NCBI GenBank assembly: GCA_019635015.1
Contig: JAHCAG010000003.1
Location: 123,512 to 187,511 of the forward strand
Length of the DNA: 64,000 nt
Reading direction: 5' to 3'
Source of the DNA: Burkholderiales bacterium
GTDB lineage: Bacteria > Pseudomonadota > Gammaproteobacteria > Burkholderiales > SG8-41
Below, one piece after another: positions 44,461 through 52,077 of the stretch; within the stretch, counting starts at the first letter, position 1; each line of letters begins with the position of its first letter. Below the pieces are notes generated by a model. That model ran no database searches and had not been told where the DNA came from. It saw nothing but the letters and a program-made list of their open reading frames with translations. The position numbers and the translations under genes were made by a program.

Positions 44461-45596
44461 GCACGCCCTTCAACAAGCCATTCACGATCGGCGCCGAACT
44501 CGAGTACATCACCGATGCCGTGGCACGCGGCCATCTGTCGGGCGACGGTCATTACACCAAACTCTGCCACCGCTGGCTGGAGCAGAAACTCGGCGCGAAA
44601 CGCGCGCTGCTGACCCATTCCTGTACTGCCGCACTGGAAATGGCGGCGATACTCTGCGACATCCAGCCCGGCGACGAAGTGATCATGCCCTCGTACACCT
44701 TCGTCTCCACTGCCAATGCCTTCGTGCTGCGCGGCGGCGTGCCGGTGTTCGTCGACATCCGCCGTGACACGCTGAATCTCGACGAAACCCTGATCGAAGC
44801 CGCGATCACGCCGAAGACCAAGGCCATTGTGCCGGTGCACTATGCCGGCGTCGCCTGCGAGATGGACACGATCATGGCCATCGCGCAGCGCCATGGCCTG
44901 CTGGTGGTGGAGGATGCGGCGCAGGCGGTGCTGTCGGAATACCGGGGGCGGCGTCCCGGCGCCATCGGCGATCTCGGCTGCCTGTCCTTCCATGAAACCA
45001 AGAACGTGATCAGCGGTGAGGGCGGCGCGCTGCTGGTCAACAATCCCGCGCTTGCCGAGCGCGCGGAAATCATCCGCGAGAAGGGCACCAACCGCTCGAA
45101 ATTCTTCCGCGGCGAAGTCGACAAGTACACCTGGGTCGACATCGGCTCCTCCTTCCTGCCCAGCGAACTGATCGGCGCCTTCCTCTGGGCGCAGCTCGAA
45201 CATGCGGAGACGATCATCACGCAACGGCGCCGGCTCTGCGCGATCTACCGTGAAGCGCTGCAGGACCCGGCCGATGCCGGCCGGCTTCTGTTGCCGCAGC
45301 CGGAACCCGAAGGCCTCGCCGGCAACGGCCACATGTTCTACCTGTTCACGCGGACCGCCGCCGAGCGCCCGGCACTGCTGGCCCACCTGAAGGCGGCCGG
45401 CATGCATGCGGTGTTCCATTACGTGCCCCTGCACAGCTCGCCCGCCGGGCAGCGTTTCGGCCGCAGCGCCGGCGCATTGCCGGTCACGGACGACCTCGCC
45501 GAACGGCTGGTAAGGCTGCCGCTTTACTACGGGCTTGCCGGGGAAGAGGCGAGAGGAATTGCCGCGGCAGTTCGTCGATTCTTTGAAAACCGGTAA
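44457..45596 (+). CDS. dTDP-4-amino-4,6-dideoxygalactose transaminase-like (WecE/RffA) aminotransferase
   Basis: A 379-residue PLP-dependent DegT/DnrJ/EryC1-family enzyme. It matches WecE very closely in several blocks: EVIMPSYTFVSTANAFVLRG, VPVHYAGVACEMDTIMA, VEDAAQAV, EIIREKGTNRSKFFRG and KYTWVDIGSSF. Lys182 in SFHETKN is the Schiff-base residue. In E. coli WecE converts dTDP-4-keto-6-deoxyglucose to the 4-amino sugar used in enterobacterial common antigen. The dTDP-sugar genes rmlA and rmlB are not in this window. The start overlaps the methyltransferase stop, and a heptamer-armed hairpin starts at its own stop codon. Confidence 0.88.
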   Translation: MSTPFNKPFTIGAELEYITDAVARGHLSGDGHYTKLCHRWLEQKLGAKRALLTHSCTAALEMAAILCDIQPGDEVIMPSYTFVSTANAFVLRGGVPVFVDIRRDTLNLDETLIEAAITPKTKAIVPVHYAGVACEMDTIMAIAQRHGLLVVEDAAQAVLSEYRGRRPGAIGDLGCLSFHETKNVISGEGGALLVNNPALAERAEIIREKGTNRSKFFRGEVDKYTWVDIGSSFLPSELIGAFLWAQLEHAETIITQRRRLCAIYREALQDPADAGRLLLPQPEPEGLAGNGHMFYLFTRTAAERPALLAHLKAAGMHAVFHYVPLHSSPAGQRFGRSAGALPVTDDLAERLVRLPLYYGLAGEEARGIAAAVRRFFENR

Positions 45597-45683
45597 TTGG
45601 TCAATGGTGATTGGTAAGTGGTGACTGGTAATTGGTAAGGGCGCATCACGCCACCAATTACCAGTCACCACTTACCACTTACC
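45592..45683. repeat. heptamer-armed hairpin H2
   Basis: Inner arms of 31 nt (45606-45636 and 45653-45683) are inverted copies with two mismatches, each built from TGGTAAG/TGGTGAC/TGGTAAT heptamers. An extra outer heptamer run (45592-45605) is part of the left side. The WecE-like stop (TAA) is inside the first heptamer. Confidence 0.82.
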
Positions 45684-45692
45684 CAAAAAAGC

Positions 45693-47246
45693 ATGCTGTT
45701 CAACTCCCAGCCCTTCATTTTCCTGTTCCTGCCGCTGACGCTGCTGGGATTTTTCGTGCTGGGGCGGATCAGCATGAAGCTGGCGGCGGGCTGGCTGGCC
45801 GCGGCCTCGCTGTTCTTCTATGGCTGGTGGAGCCCGGCCTATGTCGTGCTGTTGCTGGCTTCAATCCTCGGCAATTTTTTCTCCGGCACTGCGATCGCCC
45901 GGGCGCATGCGGCCGGAGAAACGCAGCGCAGTCGCCGCCTGCTGACGCTGGCGGTGATCGCCAATCTCGCGCTGCTGTCCTATTACAAATACGCGAATTT
46001 CTTTGTCGACAACCTCAACGCCGTTGCCGGCACGGGGCTTAGCCTCGGCGAGATCATCCTGCCGCTGGGCATTTCCTTTTTCACCTTCACCCAGATCGCC
46101 TTTCTCGTCGATGCCCACCAGGGCAAGGCGCGCGAATACAACCTGGTGCATTACGGCCTGTTCGTGACCTATTTTCCGCACCTGATTGCCGGGCCGATCC
46201 TGCACCACGGCGAGATGATGCCGCAGTTCGCGCGGCGCGAAATCTACCGGCCGCAGCATGATCTGATCGCCGCCGGACTGACGCTGTTCGTGCTGGGTCT
46301 CGCGAAGAAGGTGCTGATCGCCGACGGCGTCGCGCCTTATGTGGCGCCGGTGTTCGATGCGCCGGGCGCTGGCCTGACGCTGACGATGCTCGAAGCCTGG
46401 TGCGGAGCGCTGGCCTATACCTTCCAGCTCTATTTCGATTTCTCCGGCTACTCCGACATGGCGGTCGGCCTGTCGCTGATGTTCGGCGTGCGCCTGCCGG
46501 TGAATTTCCATTCGCCGTACAAGGCGGTGAACATCATCGATTTCTGGCGGCGCTGGCACATGACCCTGTCGCGTTTCCTGCGCGACTATCTGTACGTGCC
46601 GCTGGGCGGCAACCGCAAAAGCGCGTCGCGGCGTTATGCCAATCTGCTGATCACCATGCTGCTGGGCGGCCTGTGGCATGGCGCGGGCTGGACCTTTGTG
46701 CTGTGGGGCGCGCTGCACGGCGTGTACCTGGTGATCAACCATGCCTGGCTCGCACTGCGCCGCCGCCTCGGGCAGGACCGGCACCACAGCACGCCCTGGG
46801 GCCGGCGCGCCGGCTGCCTGCTGACCTTCATCGCCGTGGTCGTCGCCTGGGTGCTGTTCCGCGCGCCGGACATCGAGTCGGCCGCGGCCATCCTGCGCGC
46901 GATGGCCGGCTTCAACGGCCTGGTGCTGCCGGAAGCCTGGCTGGTGAAACTCGGCGCGGCCGGCGAGGCCCTGGCCGCCGCCGGTGTCGGCTTCGGCGCG
47001 ACGCCGGCGCTGACGCGCACCGGCGTGCTGCACTGGATCTGGATCCTGCTGCTGGTGGTCTGGCTGGCGCCGAACACCCAGCAGATCATGGCCGCGGTGA
47101 AACCCGCCCTCGGCGTGCTGCAGGAAGCGCCGTCGCGCATCCAGTGGCGGGTGTCGGCGCCCTGGGCGCTGCTGACGGCGGGGCTGCTGCTGGCGGTGAT
47201 CGTCAACCTCGGACGCCATTCCGAGTTCCTCTACTTCCAGTTCTGA
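45693..47246 (+). CDS. MBOAT-family membrane O-acyltransferase (AlgI-like)
   Basis: A 517-residue multi-pass membrane protein that transfers acyl groups, typically acetyl, to a sugar or polymer at the membrane. MBOAT marks: LFNSQPFIFLFLPLTLLGF at the N-terminus, FPHLIAGPILHHGEMMPQF (AlgI-like loop), FDFSGYSDMAVGLSLMFGV, NFHSPYKAVNIIDFWRRWH, and the catalytic His region GLWHGAGWTFVLWGALHG. It is paired with an SGNH-like protein directly downstream, as in alginate and cell-wall acetylation systems. Confidence 0.9.
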   Translation: MLFNSQPFIFLFLPLTLLGFFVLGRISMKLAAGWLAAASLFFYGWWSPAYVVLLLASILGNFFSGTAIARAHAAGETQRSRRLLTLAVIANLALLSYYKYANFFVDNLNAVAGTGLSLGEIILPLGISFFTFTQIAFLVDAHQGKAREYNLVHYGLFVTYFPHLIAGPILHHGEMMPQFARREIYRPQHDLIAAGLTLFVLGLAKKVLIADGVAPYVAPVFDAPGAGLTLTMLEAWCGALAYTFQLYFDFSGYSDMAVGLSLMFGVRLPVNFHSPYKAVNIIDFWRRWHMTLSRFLRDYLYVPLGGNRKSASRRYANLLITMLLGGLWHGAGWTFVLWGALHGVYLVINHAWLALRRRLGQDRHHSTPWGRRAGCLLTFIAVVVAWVLFRAPDIESAAAILRAMAGFNGLVLPEAWLVKLGAAGEALAAAGVGFGATPALTRTGVLHWIWILLLVVWLAPNTQQIMAAVKPALGVLQEAPSRIQWRVSAPWALLTAGLLLAVIVNLGRHSEFLYFQF

Positions 47247-48397
47247 TGACGCCACGCGCCTACACCACCTGGATCGTCGCCGGCTGCCTCGCGCTGCTGG
47301 CGCCGGTGCTGTTGCTCAACTTGCTGCTGCTCGCCAACGACAGCCGCCATGACAAGAACCGGCTGGCGAGCCGCTGGCAGCAGGAGAGCGGCGGCGTGAC
47401 CTATGCGCCGCCGATCAACAACAACCGCGCCTTCAAGACGCTGCGGCTGCACGACCGGCTGGACGACATCGATGCGCTGGCTTTCGGCTCCTCGACCGTG
47501 ATGAGCCTCACCGCCGATGCCTGGCCATCCGGCATCCGCGCCTACAACTTTGCGCAGAGCGGCAATTCACTGCTGTCGGTGCTGGGCGAAGCCGAATATG
47601 TCCTGACGCAATGGCCTGACCGGATTCGCGTAATGCTGATTCCGCTCGATTGGGCGCTGGGTTTCACCTACCAGGGGGGCACGCTGCCGCAGACCGACCT
47701 CGCCGTGGAGCAGGTGCCGCCGCCTGCTCCACTGCCGGTGGTCACCGCGCTGCGCGAAGCGCTGAGCCTGCCGCGCATCCAGGAACTCGGCGCCATCCTG
47801 CGCGACATCGCGCGCGCGGATGACCCGCGGGCCGCAGCGCGGCAGTTTTTCCTCGAGCCGGCGTCGGCAGCCTACCGCTGCACCGATGGCCAGCTCGCGC
47901 GGGATTATTCGACCGTTCATCGCGGCCTCTGCAACGGCTTCCGTGCCGACGGCAGCGCGACCTTTGCCGACCAGAAGCGGATTGGAGCGGCCGAAGCGCC
48001 GGCGGTGATCGCGCGCGCCGCCAGCGCGTCTTCGCAGTACGCGCAGGCACTGGTGCGAGCGCAGGGCGGACCGGATGCGCAGTTGCTGCAGCACCTCGGG
48101 GGAATCATCGCGAATGCACGTTCGCGGGGCGTCCAGGTCCTGCTGTTCATGCCGCCTCTGATGCCGGGGCTCGATGCAAGGCTGGAGGCGTCCGCACACA
48201 GTGGCGTGCAACTGCGGCAGACCAAAACGATGCTCCGGCAGTGGGCGCAGCAACACCAGGTGCCCTTGTTTGACGGCGGTCCCTCGGAACGTTACGGTTG
48301 CCTGCCCACCGAATTCATCGATGCCCACCATGCACTGCCGGACTGCTACCGCAAATTCATGAAACAGGTTTTTGCCAACCGCAAGGCTGCCCCCTGA
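47246..48397 (+). CDS. SGNH/AlgJ-like partner of the MBOAT acyltransferase
   Basis: A 383-residue protein with an N-terminal membrane helix (WIVAGCLALLAPVLLLNLLL) and a large extracytoplasmic part. The segment DALAFGSSTVMSLTADAWP has the GSS nucleophile expected in SGNH-like DltD/AlgJ/AlgX-type proteins, and the C-terminal CLPTEFIDAHHALPDCYRKF has the Asp/His pair (DAHH). Such proteins receive or transfer an acyl group with the MBOAT partner. Start ATG overlaps the previous stop by one base (TGATG). The acyl acceptor is unknown. Confidence 0.72.
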   Translation: MTPRAYTTWIVAGCLALLAPVLLLNLLLLANDSRHDKNRLASRWQQESGGVTYAPPINNNRAFKTLRLHDRLDDIDALAFGSSTVMSLTADAWPSGIRAYNFAQSGNSLLSVLGEAEYVLTQWPDRIRVMLIPLDWALGFTYQGGTLPQTDLAVEQVPPPAPLPVVTALREALSLPRIQELGAILRDIARADDPRAAARQFFLEPASAAYRCTDGQLARDYSTVHRGLCNGFRADGSATFADQKRIGAAEAPAVIARAASASSQYAQALVRAQGGPDAQLLQHLGGIIANARSRGVQVLLFMPPLMPGLDARLEASAHSGVQLRQTKTMLRQWAQQHQVPLFDGGPSERYGCLPTEFIDAHHALPDCYRKFMKQVFANRKAAP

Positions 48398-49812
48398 TGC
48401 CGGACTCATCCGCGACCCGGGATGCGCCGCGACGCTGGTGGATACTCTTCGCCATCGCCGCGCTGAGTTTCCTGCCGGCGCTGGGTTTTTATTATGTCGG
48501 CGAAGAGGGGGTGTTCCCGAAGTCGGCGCTGGAAATGTGGTTCCACGGCGAGCCGGTCAAGCGCCTGCTGTTCGGTTCCGACCTCCAGCACACGCCGCTG
48601 TTCGCCTGGCTGATCATCCCGCCGGCGTCTGTGCTGGGCTGGGACTGGGTGCTGCCGGTGACGCGCGCAATCACCATCGCGGCGACCGTGCTGACCGGAC
48701 TGGTGGCGGCCTGGCTGGCGCAGTCGCTGTACCGCGATCCGCTGTTCAGCGCGGTGACCGCCGCGGTGTACCTGACGCTCGCCGACCTGTTTTTTTACCG
48801 CGGCTGGCTGGCCTATGTCGACCCGTTGTTCGGCCTGCTGGTGTTCAGCGCGCTGGCCTGCCTGTGGGTCGCTTGCGAGCGCCGCAGTTACCGCCTGCTG
48901 CTGCTGGCGGTGCTGGCGCTGACCGCGGCTTTTCTTGCCAAGGCACTGACCGCCTATGTGTTTTATGCCGGTGCTGTGGCGGTGCTGTTGCTGCAGCCGG
49001 CGCATCGCCGCTTCCTGCTGTCGCTGCCGGCGCTCGCGCTGCATGCGCTCGCTGCGGCCCTGTTGCTGCTGTGGCTGGGCCTTGTCGCCCCAAGCCGCGG
49101 GCAGGGCGGTCGCATGTTCAGCGAGATCCTCGCCAAGCTGGCGCCGGAAAACCTCGCCGATTACGCGCTGAAGCTGCTGGGCTATCCGCTGGAGACTTTG
49201 CTCGCGCTGGCGCCTGCCGGCATCCTCGCGCTGTGGCTGCTCATGCGCCGGCGCGGCGACCTGGGTGCGGGCGGCGATGCCCATCTGCGCACCGCGGCGC
49301 TGATCGCCCTCGCCGGTTATCTGCCGTACTGGCTCGCGCCCCACAGCAACATGCGTTACCTGCTGCCGCTGTACCCTTTTGCCGGCCTGATCATCGCGCG
49401 GCTGCTGTGGCTGGGGGGCGAGGGGATGCTGGCGACGACCCGCAAGTGGCTGATCGGCGCGATCATCCTGAAGCTGCTGGTGGTGACGGTCGCCTTTCCG
49501 CTCTACCAGAGCCGTTATCGCGGAGAAAACTACCTGCGCACGGCGGAAACCCTCATTGCCGTCACGCGGGGGCATCCCCTGTACACCCTCAACGTCAGCG
49601 CCAGCGGCCTCTCGGTCGCCGCCTATATCGACGTTGCCCGCCTGCCGCAGCCGCCGCTGACTTTTCCGCCAGCTGATCTGAAGGACGGCTTCATCATCGC
49701 CTACACGCCCGACCCGGAGATCGGTGAAGTTGCTGCGCAGTACCGGCTGGGCGGCAATGACCTCTACTTGCTTTGCCGCGGCACGGCCTGCGCCGCCGCG
49801 CGCAAGCCATGA
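48397..49812 (+). CDS. GT39-type (ArnT-like) membrane glycosyltransferase
   Basis: A 471-residue multi-helix protein resembling the GT-C fold glycosyltransferases of family 39/ArnT. The first large loop holds YVGEEGVFPKSALEMWFHGE, with acidic residues placed as in the GT-C active site, then HTPLFAWLIIPPA. Further on come repeated helices and a C-terminal soluble part (EIGEVAAQYRLGGNDLYLLC). Such enzymes take a sugar from a polyprenyl-phosphate donor and attach it outside the membrane. With the GT2 and SMR-type genes it would complete an Arn-like relay. Start overlaps the previous stop. Confidence 0.75.
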   Translation: MPDSSATRDAPRRWWILFAIAALSFLPALGFYYVGEEGVFPKSALEMWFHGEPVKRLLFGSDLQHTPLFAWLIIPPASVLGWDWVLPVTRAITIAATVLTGLVAAWLAQSLYRDPLFSAVTAAVYLTLADLFFYRGWLAYVDPLFGLLVFSALACLWVACERRSYRLLLLAVLALTAAFLAKALTAYVFYAGAVAVLLLQPAHRRFLLSLPALALHALAAALLLLWLGLVAPSRGQGGRMFSEILAKLAPENLADYALKLLGYPLETLLALAPAGILALWLLMRRRGDLGAGGDAHLRTAALIALAGYLPYWLAPHSNMRYLLPLYPFAGLIIARLLWLGGEGMLATTRKWLIGAIILKLLVVTVAFPLYQSRYRGENYLRTAETLIAVTRGHPLYTLNVSASGLSVAAYIDVARLPQPPLTFPPADLKDGFIIAYTPDPEIGEVAAQYRLGGNDLYLLCRGTACAAARKP

Positions 49813-50855
49813 CGCCGCTGCCCACATTGCAGATCGTGCGCCGCTACGGTCCGGTGGGCGGCATGGAACGGTATGTCTGGGAACTCGCCGGCGCGCTGTC
49901 CGCGCTGGGCCATCCGGTGACCGTGCTCTGCGAGCGCAACCATGGTGGCGAACGTCCGGGGATCACCGTGCACGAATTGGGCGAGATCGCGCAGCGCCCG
50001 CGCTGGATTTCGCTGCTGCGGTTTTCAAGGCGCGTCGCGCGCTGGCTGCGCACACATCCGCAGCCGGGTGTGCTGATCCACAGCCATGAACGGGTCGACG
50101 TGCACCAGTTGACCACCTTTCACGGTCCGCCCTTCGCGACCATATTCGAACGCGGCTGGTGGCGCCTGCTGTCGCTGCGGGTGTGGATGCAGCTCTGGCT
50201 TGAACGCCGCGAGCTGCGCGCGCCGGCGGTGGTGCCGAACTCGCAGTTCATCGGTGACCAGCTGCGGCATTACTATCCGGAAACCGCGGCGCGGCTGACG
50301 GCGCCGGTGCCACCCGGTGTCACGCCGGGGCCGGCGCGTGAAGCACGCAGGGTGCCGGCAGATGGCGGCGTGATCGGTTTTGTCGGCAGGGAATGGCAGC
50401 GCAAGGGACTCGACCGGGTCGTGGCCATCGTCGCCGAACTGCGGCGCCAGCGGCCGCAACTGGAATTGTGGGTTGTCGGCCCGGCGCCCGCCGAAATCGA
50501 AGCCCTGTTTGCGGGATGGAACGGCGGTTACCGGCTGCTCGGCTGGGCGAAGGATTTTTCCGTTTATCCGCAGCTGGACCTGCTGCTGCATCCGGCACGC
50601 GCCGAACCCTATGGCATGGTGATCGCCGAGGCGATGGCCGCACGGGTGCCGGTGCTGGTGTCGGACCGCTGTGGCATCGCAACGGACATCGGAGACGATG
50701 CCGGCACGGTGCTGGCGCTGGAGGCGCCGGTTGCGGACTGGGCGGCCGCCTGCGAGCGCCAGCTCGCGCGCGATGTGCCGCCGCCGGCTTTCGAACGCAG
50801 CTGGCTGCAGGTGGCGCAGGAGTACGAACGGATCTACCGGCAGTTGCAGAACTGA
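49809..50855 (+). CDS. GT4-family glycosyltransferase
   Basis: A 348-residue GT-B fold glycosyltransferase. The N-terminal half has TLQIVRRYGPVGGMERYVWE, and the C-terminal half GVIGFVGREWQRKGLDRVVA, LDLLLHPARAEPYGMVIAEA (the GT4 E-x7-E motif region) and RVPVLVSDRCGIATDIG. WaaG-like core glycosyltransferases share this pattern (HPARAEPYGMV). Start at 49809 overlaps the GT39 stop (ATGA). It ends the plus-strand half of the locus and is followed by a 309-bp repeat-filled gap. The sugar donor and acceptor are not known. Confidence 0.82.
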   Translation: MTPLPTLQIVRRYGPVGGMERYVWELAGALSALGHPVTVLCERNHGGERPGITVHELGEIAQRPRWISLLRFSRRVARWLRTHPQPGVLIHSHERVDVHQLTTFHGPPFATIFERGWWRLLSLRVWMQLWLERRELRAPAVVPNSQFIGDQLRHYYPETAARLTAPVPPGVTPGPAREARRVPADGGVIGFVGREWQRKGLDRVVAIVAELRRQRPQLELWVVGPAPAEIEALFAGWNGGYRLLGWAKDFSVYPQLDLLLHPARAEPYGMVIAEAMAARVPVLVSDRCGIATDIGDDAGTVLALEAPVADWAAACERQLARDVPPPAFERSWLQVAQEYERIYRQLQN

Positions 50856-51164
50856 ACTAAGGTCTGTAACGAAAAATTTTTCCTGTAGCCCTTCTGTTTT
50901 GTTCCAAGTGTGCCGTTGACGCCACCTCTCTGCTTCGCTTCAAGGTGAGCGCATAACGAGGCTGTACCCTGGATGCGCCCCGAAGGAAGGGACCGTAGCC
51001 CGGATGCGCCCCGAAGGAAGTCACCTTGGGTGGAAACGAAGTGGAATCCGGGTCAGTCGTCGCAATGAGCCACTGAGTTCCCGGACTCCGGCCTTCGGCC
51101 TCCCTCCGGGCTACGGGTGTGGCGCACAAAGAATTATTTTGTCAGGCGCTCTTGGTTTGCAGTT
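50856..51164. other. 309-bp intergenic stretch made mostly of repeats
   Basis: No gene is seen. The first half contains a degenerate GTAGCCC element and a 20-bp direct repeat (GGATGCGCCCCGAAGGAAG at 50971 and 51002); the second half is element R2. Confidence 0.6.
50995..51148 (+). repeat. GTAGCCCGG-type palindromic element R2 with conserved tail
   Basis: It begins GTAGCCCGGATGCGCC at 50995 and closes with CTCCGGGCTAC (51104-51114), with inner inverted segments. The tail GGGTGTGGCGCACAAAGAAT and TATTTTGTCAGGCG follows to 51148; the tail is shared with R1 (inverted) and R3. Confidence 0.8.
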
Positions 51165-51833
51165 TTATTGTGCCGGCTTGCGCAGCCAGGCCAGCATGTC
51201 GTGGCCGCGCCCGGCAAACCGTGCCGGCAGGTTCAGGGCCTCGGCCAGCAGCTTGCCGGCGGCGTAACGCCAGCGCGGCGTGTTTTCACGGTTGTGGAAT
51301 TTAACGCGCGCGGTATCGATGCGCTCGACTGAGAACCCGGCATTGGCTGCGAGCTTTGCCATCGAGCGCGGGTTGAAAAAGCTGACATGGCCGCCGTCTC
51401 GCGCCATGTCGAAATAATCCCAGCGCGTGCCCATTGCCGCCGCAGTCCAGCTCGTGGCATTGCCGGTGCTGATCAGCAGGATGCCGCCGGGTTTCAGCAC
51501 ACGCCGGCATTCCGCGAGCAGCGGCAGCGGCGTGCGCAGGTGCTCGACCACTTCAAACAGCGTCAGCGCATCGAAGCTTGCATCGGAATACTGCTGATCC
51601 TCAAGCAGGCCCGTGCGCACCGGCAGGCCGGCGTCGCGCGCCGCCTGCGCGATCTGCGACGCGGGTTCGACGCCTTCGGCATGGAACCCCGCCGTGATCG
51701 CGGCGGCGACGAACTGGCCGCAACTGCTGCAGCGGCGCAGCAGGCCTTCACGCAACTGCAGCGCGGTGTCGGTCAGCGCTGCCGCGCAGCCGACCGGACA
51801 GGCGGTGACGTAGATTATCCCTGGACTCTTCAT
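51165..51833 (-). CDS. degenerate SAM methyltransferase lacking motif I
   Basis: A 222-residue protein with an N-terminal CxxxC...CSSC region (about residues 12-38) and the second half of a class I methyltransferase: FDALTLFEVVEHLRTPLPLL, GGILLISTGNATSWTAAAMG, HVSFFNPRSMAKLAANAGFS. The usual SAM-binding motif I (a DxGxGxG segment) is absent: the zinc-ribbon CSSCGQ runs straight into FVAAAITAGFHAEGVEPA, which in relatives comes right after motif I. An in-frame deletion of several tens of residues is likely, so the protein is probably inactive unless it has another role. Start is at 51833, abutting the AT-rich motif. Confidence 0.65.
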   Translation of the reverse strand: MKSPGIIYVTACPVGCAAALTDTALQLREGLLRRCSSCGQFVAAAITAGFHAEGVEPASQIAQAARDAGLPVRTGLLEDQQYSDASFDALTLFEVVEHLRTPLPLLAECRRVLKPGGILLISTGNATSWTAAAMGTRWDYFDMARDGGHVSFFNPRSMAKLAANAGFSVERIDTARVKFHNRENTPRWRYAAGKLLAEALNLPARFAGRGHDMLAWLRKPAQ

Positions 51834-51862
51834 AAGTATTTGTTTTTAAATTATATTTTATT
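51834..51862 (+). promoter_or_regulatory. AT-rich leader motif, copy 6 (inverted to the gene)
   Basis: AAGTATTTGTTTTTAAATTA continuing to TATTTTATT lies directly against the start of the minus-strand methyltransferase, so here the motif is on the opposite strand to the gene it precedes. Confidence 0.4.
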
Positions 51863-51902
51863 GGAGATACTGATCCATGCCAAGCCGGGCGTGGTAGTGC
51901 CG
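51861..51902 (-). pseudogene. detached 3' end of a GT2 glycosyltransferase gene
   Basis: On the minus strand the sequence reads RHYHARLGMDQYLQ then stop, parallel to the intact C-terminus RRFRAQLGVDQYL of the glycosyltransferase at 52078. The nucleotide match over 51864-51890 is 23 of 27. The fragment ends exactly where element R3 starts. Confidence 0.7.
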
Positions 51903-52055
51903 TAGCCCGGAAGGAGCGCAGCGTAATCCGGGTCAGTCGTCGCAATGAACCGCTGTGTTTCCGGACTCCGGCCTGCCACCCAGGGTGACTTCCTTCGGGG
52001 CGCGGCCTCCCTCTGGGCTACGGGTATGGCGCACAAAGAGTCATTTTGTCAGGCG
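51902..52055 (+). repeat. GTAGCCCGG-type palindromic element R3 with conserved tail
   Basis: It begins GTAGCCCGGAAGGAGC at 51902 and closes at CTCTGGGCTAC (52011-52021), then has the tail GGGTATGGCGCACAAAGAGT and CATTTTGTCAGGCG to 52055. It separates the detached glycosyltransferase end from the intact gene. Confidence 0.8.
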
Positions 52056-52077
52056 TTTAAAGTTTGTTTTTCAAGTT

